This document shows positions 6,347 through 8,837 of a DNA stretch of 8,837 bases, one piece after another. The position numbers were made by a program, and so were the translations under genes. The number at the start of each line of letters is the position of its first letter. Positions within the stretch are counted from its first letter, which is position 1. The stretch is from the NCBI GenBank assembly GCA_945787925.1, contig CALZJY010000067.1, positions 1 through 8,837 of the forward strand. Direction: 5' to 3'. The notes under the pieces are model-generated. The model made no database searches. It had not been told where the DNA came from and was given only the letters and a program-made list of their open reading frames with translations. Source of the DNA: an uncultured Anaerosporobacter sp. (GTDB taxonomy: Bacteria > Bacillota > Clostridia > Lachnospirales > Lachnospiraceae).

Positions 6347-6365
6347 ATCGAATAGGAGGATTTTT

Positions 6366-7250
6366 ATGGCGAGAAAGTGGAACTTAACATGGAAAAGGGA
6401 GTGGGTGATAGATATCGGCGTAGAGGTGCTAGGAAGCATCTTGATCGCAGTTGCCCTGTATAATTTCGCTTTGATGGCCAAGTTTCCAATGACGGGATTT
6501 TCAGGAATCTCCTTTATTCTATACCGTTTCTTTAAGCTCCCGATTGGTTTTACTACGGTGTTATTAAATATTCCAGTAGCGATTGTCTGTTATCGGTTAC
6601 TTGGACGAGGATTCTTCCTTCGTTCCCTGCGATGCATGATCATATCATCGTTTTTTATGGATTATGTGGCACCGCTGTTTCCGGTATATACGGGCAGCCG
6701 CATGCTTGCGGCAATCGTGACAGGCGTGCTTGGCGGGTTGGGTTATGCAATCATCTATATGAGGAATTCCTCTACAGGTGGGGCAGATTTCATCATCATG
6801 TCAGTAAAGGCACTTCGTCCCCATCTGTCTTTAGGGAAGATTGCATTCCTATCCGATGTGGGAATCATCTTAGTCGGAGGCATCCTATTTAAGGACATGG
6901 ACGGAATTGTATATGGCATGATTATCAATTATATTTTTGCTATCATGGTAGACAAGGTTATGTATGGCATGAATGCAGGAAAGCTAGCCTTAATTGTAAC
7001 CGACCATGGACATGACATTGCAGACGCGATTGATGAAATGTGTGGACGTGGCTCGACCATCATCAATGCCCATGGAGGGGATAAGAAGGAAGAAAAAGAC
7101 GTGGTCATGTGTGCATGCAGCACGAAGGAGATGTATTTGGTAGAACGTTCGGTAAAGAAAATCGATCAATCTGCCTTTATCATCATTATGGAATCCAACG
7201 AAGTACTAGGAGAAGGGTTTAAGAATACGAGAGTGGCACAGATTGAATAA
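6366..7250 (+). CDS. yitT-like: YitT family membrane protein with DUF2179 domain
   Basis: This 294-aa protein has the YitT layout: about five N-terminal transmembrane helices (residues 14-200), including FPMTGFSGISFILYR and the hallmark SSTGGADFI (about 135-143), then a soluble cytoplasmic DUF2179 domain (about 205-290) with GRGSTIINAHGG and a C-terminal FIIIMESNEVLGEGF. Family function is not firmly known; Clostridia carry several copies each. The ATG at 6366 follows AGGAGG (6354-6359) with 6 bases between; an in-frame TTG at 6327 lies inside the hairpin and is not credible. It stands alone between two hairpin terminators. Confidence 0.92.
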   Translation: MARKWNLTWKREWVIDIGVEVLGSILIAVALYNFALMAKFPMTGFSGISFILYRFFKLPIGFTTVLLNIPVAIVCYRLLGRGFFLRSLRCMIISSFFMDYVAPLFPVYTGSRMLAAIVTGVLGGLGYAIIYMRNSSTGGADFIIMSVKALRPHLSLGKIAFLSDVGIILVGGILFKDMDGIVYGMIINYIFAIMVDKVMYGMNAGKLALIVTDHGHDIADAIDEMCGRGSTIINAHGGDKKEEKDVVMCACSTKEMYLVERSVKKIDQSAFIIIMESNEVLGEGFKNTRVAQIE

Positions 7251-7251
7251 G

Positions 7252-7292
7252 AAGAATCCGATAGTAGCAAGCGTTACTATCGGATTCTTTTT
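7252..7292. terminator. Bidirectional terminator between yitT and the cysteine-rich gene
   Basis: A perfect 15-bp stem (7252-7266 with 7275-7289) around an 8-base loop is followed by T at 7288-7292 on the plus strand. It sits between the yitT stop (7250) and the stop of the minus-strand gene (7293), so it can end both; its minus-strand U-tract is short. Confidence 0.88.
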
Positions 7293-7697
7293 CTAGTTAG
7301 AGGAAGCTAGATATTCATCTAAGATTTCTGCGCAGTCTTCTACGCAGCCGCGGCAGGAACGAAGGACCTTGCCTGTTCCGATTCCTTTCAGCTCCTTGCA
7401 GTAAATGGAGCTGTTTCTGCTATGGAATTGCTCGCTAAGTGGTAATAGGTAAGCCTTTGTTTCGTCTGTCAGTTCTCCAGGATGATCGAAGTTTTTATGT
7501 CCCTTTAGCAAGTTTACAACGGCAAACATGCCCATGATGGCACCGCAGTATCCATGGGCGCCTCCGCCATATTGCTTGCTGATTTGTTTTGCAGTTGCCT
7601 CATCAATGCCTGCCACATCTTTGAATGCACATACGATTGCTTGGGAGCAATTGCAGCCATTGGAATGATAGGATGCTGCTAATTCTTTTCTAGTCAT
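7293..7697 (-). CDS. C_GCAxxG_C_C family redox-associated protein
   Basis: This 134-aa soluble protein has eight Cys: 15, 17 and 23 (NGCNCSQAIVCAF), 51 (GGGAHGYCGAIMG), 100 (IYCKEL), and 115, 118 and 122 (RSCRGCVEDCAEIL). The arrangement matches the clostridial C_GCAxxG_C_C family, thought to bind a metal or act in redox chemistry; no reaction is established. The first block and the G-rich Y-C-G-A block are the recognition points. The start at 7697 follows AAGGAG 8 bases upstream; a reading back to 7982 would run antisense into the next gene and is rejected. It is divergent from the FMN_bind operon, which is a redox unit, so a shared process is possible. I see no convincing promoter on its strand. 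Confidence 0.85.
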   Translation of the reverse strand: MTRKELAASYHSNGCNCSQAIVCAFKDVAGIDEATAKQISKQYGGGAHGYCGAIMGMFAVVNLLKGHKNFDHPGELTDETKAYLLPLSEQFHSRNSSIYCKELKGIGTGKVLRSCRGCVEDCAEILDEYLASSN

Positions 7698-7806
7698 ACG
7701 TATACTCCTTTTCTTTTGGTTTGAACATGATAAATCCGGTTCAATTCCTATCGTAGGCCATGGAAAATAAAAAGTACAGGGGTTTTTGTAAGGTAAGGAG
7801 AATGTA

Positions 7807-7835
7807 TTGACGTTTCCGGGGAGCCACGATAGACT
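7807..7835 (+). promoter_or_regulatory. Promoter of the FMN_bind operon
   Basis: TTGACG (7807-7812, five of six) and TAGACT (7830-7835, four of six) are 17 bases apart. The start of transcription would be near 7842, giving a leader of only about 20 bases that consists mainly of the ribosome binding site. Confidence 0.5.
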
Positions 7836-7860
7836 TAAGTCAGAAAAGGAGGAGCTTAAA

Positions 7861-8535
7861 ATGATTACAGGATATTTACTGCTCATATTATGTGTGATTT
7901 TGGTTGGTGGATGGATTGCAAGGAAGATGGGTGCCAAGGCAGTGAATAAGTTCTTTGCAAAGATACATACGCCAATCGGCATATTGGCGATCTTGCTGAC
8001 AGTGCTGCATCTTGTACTAACCCATGAAGTATGGAAGACAAGGTCAGATGCGGTAGTCGGTACGGGAATCTTTACGGCAATCGCAATGGTGGCAATGACG
8101 GTAGTTTATTACCGGAGGAAAACGTTTGGAACGGCATGGCTTCGTTATCACCGAATCGGTGCCCTCGTAGTCGTAGCGATTCTGATCTCCCATATGGTGA
8201 CTTACTTTGTGGACTACTCCTCATATCAATCCAAACTGGCATCGATACAGGTACAGGGCATGACGGCAAAGGGAGTGGCAGATGGCAAATACATAGGAGA
8301 GTGCAACGTTGGCTTTATCTATGCCAAGGTGGAAGTGACGGTACAGGGAGAAGAGATTCAGGATATCCAGTTGCTAGAACACAAAAATGAACGTGGGAAA
8401 AAGGCAGAACGGCTGATTGACGAAATGCGGCAGAAAAAGACTACTGGTGTTGATACAGTAAGTGGAGCGTCGAATTCTAGTCGTGTAATAACGAAGGCGG
8501 TAGAGAATGCGTTAAAAACTACAAAGGGGAAATAG
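7861..8535 (+). CDS. Membrane cytochrome b-like / FMN_bind fusion protein
   Basis: This 224-aa protein has four transmembrane helices (about 4-21, 37-55, 65-84, 97-117) and a C-terminal FMN_bind domain (about 141-220). Helices 2 and 4 carry His36/His50 and His97/His111. Each pair is 14 residues apart, the spacing that holds two stacked haems b in ferric reductase and NADPH oxidase cores; His55 is extra. Basic loops (RKMGAKAVNKFFAK; YYRRKTFGTAWLRYHR) put both inter-helix loops in the cytoplasm, so the FMN domain lies outside. It ends in DTVSGASNSS, the ApbE flavinylation motif Dxx(S/T)GA(T/S), with Ser204 in place of the usual Thr as FMN acceptor. The start follows AAAAGGAGG (7844-7852). The downstream Fe-S protein begins one base after its stop. 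The haem role is inferred. Confidence 0.82.
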   Translation: MITGYLLLILCVILVGGWIARKMGAKAVNKFFAKIHTPIGILAILLTVLHLVLTHEVWKTRSDAVVGTGIFTAIAMVAMTVVYYRRKTFGTAWLRYHRIGALVVVAILISHMVTYFVDYSSYQSKLASIQVQGMTAKGVADGKYIGECNVGFIYAKVEVTVQGEEIQDIQLLEHKNERGKKAERLIDEMRQKKTTGVDTVSGASNSSRVITKAVENALKTTKGK

Positions 8536-8536
8536 G

Positions 8537-8837
8537 ATACTACGGGGAATCTGGCTAGCGGCCATCGTCCTCTGTATCGGGATTCGCGGAGGCTTGCAGA
8601 AAATCGAGCCATTTTATATGACGGAGCATGGCATCTCGATTAGCGAGATTGGATGTTATGTGATTTACTATATCGTGCTTCTGATCGTGGTCATACCGAC
8701 GATCCTCTTAGGACGCAGGGCGTTCTGTCATACGTTTTGCTGGATGTCCCCATTTATGATTCTAGGGATGAAGATACGTAAGACATTGCATCTTCCAGCA
8801 CTCCATGTGAAAGCGGATGCAGACAAATGTATCCACT
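8537..8837 (+). CDS. NapH-like membrane 4Fe-4S protein (3' end outside window), ATA start
   Basis: The visible 100 residues begin RGIWLAAIVLCIGIRGG (helix 1), then KIEPFYMTEHGIS, helix 2 (about 40-58), then GRRAFCHTFCWMSPFM with a C-x3-C pair, as in NapH and other polyferredoxin-type membrane proteins. The end DADKCIH is where a first CxxCxxC cluster should begin. It should pass electrons across or along the membrane to the flavoprotein encoded just upstream. Oddity: no ATG or GTG precedes helix 1. The frame is open from 8516 and the only well-placed codon is ATA 8537, 6 bases after AAAGGGGA (8523-8530) and one base after the upstream stop. A TTG at 8594 would remove helix 1. It may use an AUA start by coupling, or carry an ATG-to-ATA change. 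Confidence 0.75.
   Translation, partial: MLRGIWLAAIVLCIGIRGGLQKIEPFYMTEHGISISEIGCYVIYYIVLLIVVIPTILLGRRAFCHTFCWMSPFMILGMKIRKTLHLPALHVKADADKCIH

Noticed and set aside
7698..7982. N-terminal extension of the cysteine-rich protein by 95 residues
   Set aside because: It would run antisense into the FMN_bind gene; the good AAGGAG site and family length both point to the start at 7697.
1..8837. CRISPR arrays, tRNA or rRNA genes, insertion sequences
   Set aside because: No spaced direct repeats, cloverleaf or transposase-like sequence was seen when reading both strands.

Overview
The window looks like chromosome of a low-to-mid GC Gram-positive anaerobe of the class Clostridia, most likely a Lachnospiraceae-type bacterium. 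The reasons are near-consensus AGGAGG ribosome binding sites, short sigma-A type promoters, hairpin-plus-U-tract terminators, and a set of proteins common in that group (YitT, DUF445, DUF1275, CPBP protease, a C_GCAxxG_C_C redox protein, an FMN_bind protein). The assignment rests on recognition only; no search was run. No rRNA, tRNA, CRISPR array, insertion sequence or phage gene was seen.

Left part (1-1250): a 232-aa protein whose centre and C-terminus resemble ferredoxin-dependent bilin reductases. It converges, across a bidirectional terminator, on a 60-aa single-cluster [4Fe-4S] ferredoxin. A reductase next to its plausible electron donor is one of the two main points of interest. The ferredoxin is divergent from the next operon, and a perfect 14-bp palindrome lies between them.

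Middle (1251-4736): a three-gene run in tight order encodes an MFS transporter, a GNAT acetyltransferase and a CPBP membrane protease. It is followed by a DUF445 membrane protein with its own good promoter, placed directly after the protease stop codon, and a strong terminator.

Middle right (4855-7292): a secreted FAS1 (fasciclin) protein and a DUF1275 membrane protein form a coupled pair. The 313-base gap after it holds a hairpin on the DUF1275 stop codon, a decayed GGDEF (diguanylate cyclase) C-terminal remnant, a near-consensus extended -10 promoter, and a 22-bp terminator-like hairpin starting only about 6 bases after the predicted transcription start. A YitT-family gene follows, then a bidirectional terminator.

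Right part (7293-8837): a cysteine-rich C_GCAxxG_C_C protein on the minus strand is divergent from an electron-transfer pair. The first gene of the pair fuses a minimal four-helix cytochrome b-like membrane unit, with two His pairs each 14 residues apart, to an extracytoplasmic FMN_bind domain. The second is a NapH-like membrane iron-sulfur protein, cut by the window edge, whose only plausible initiation codon is ATA. Together they suggest a route from cytoplasmic Fe-S centres through membrane haem to a covalently bound flavin outside the membrane. This is the second main point of interest.
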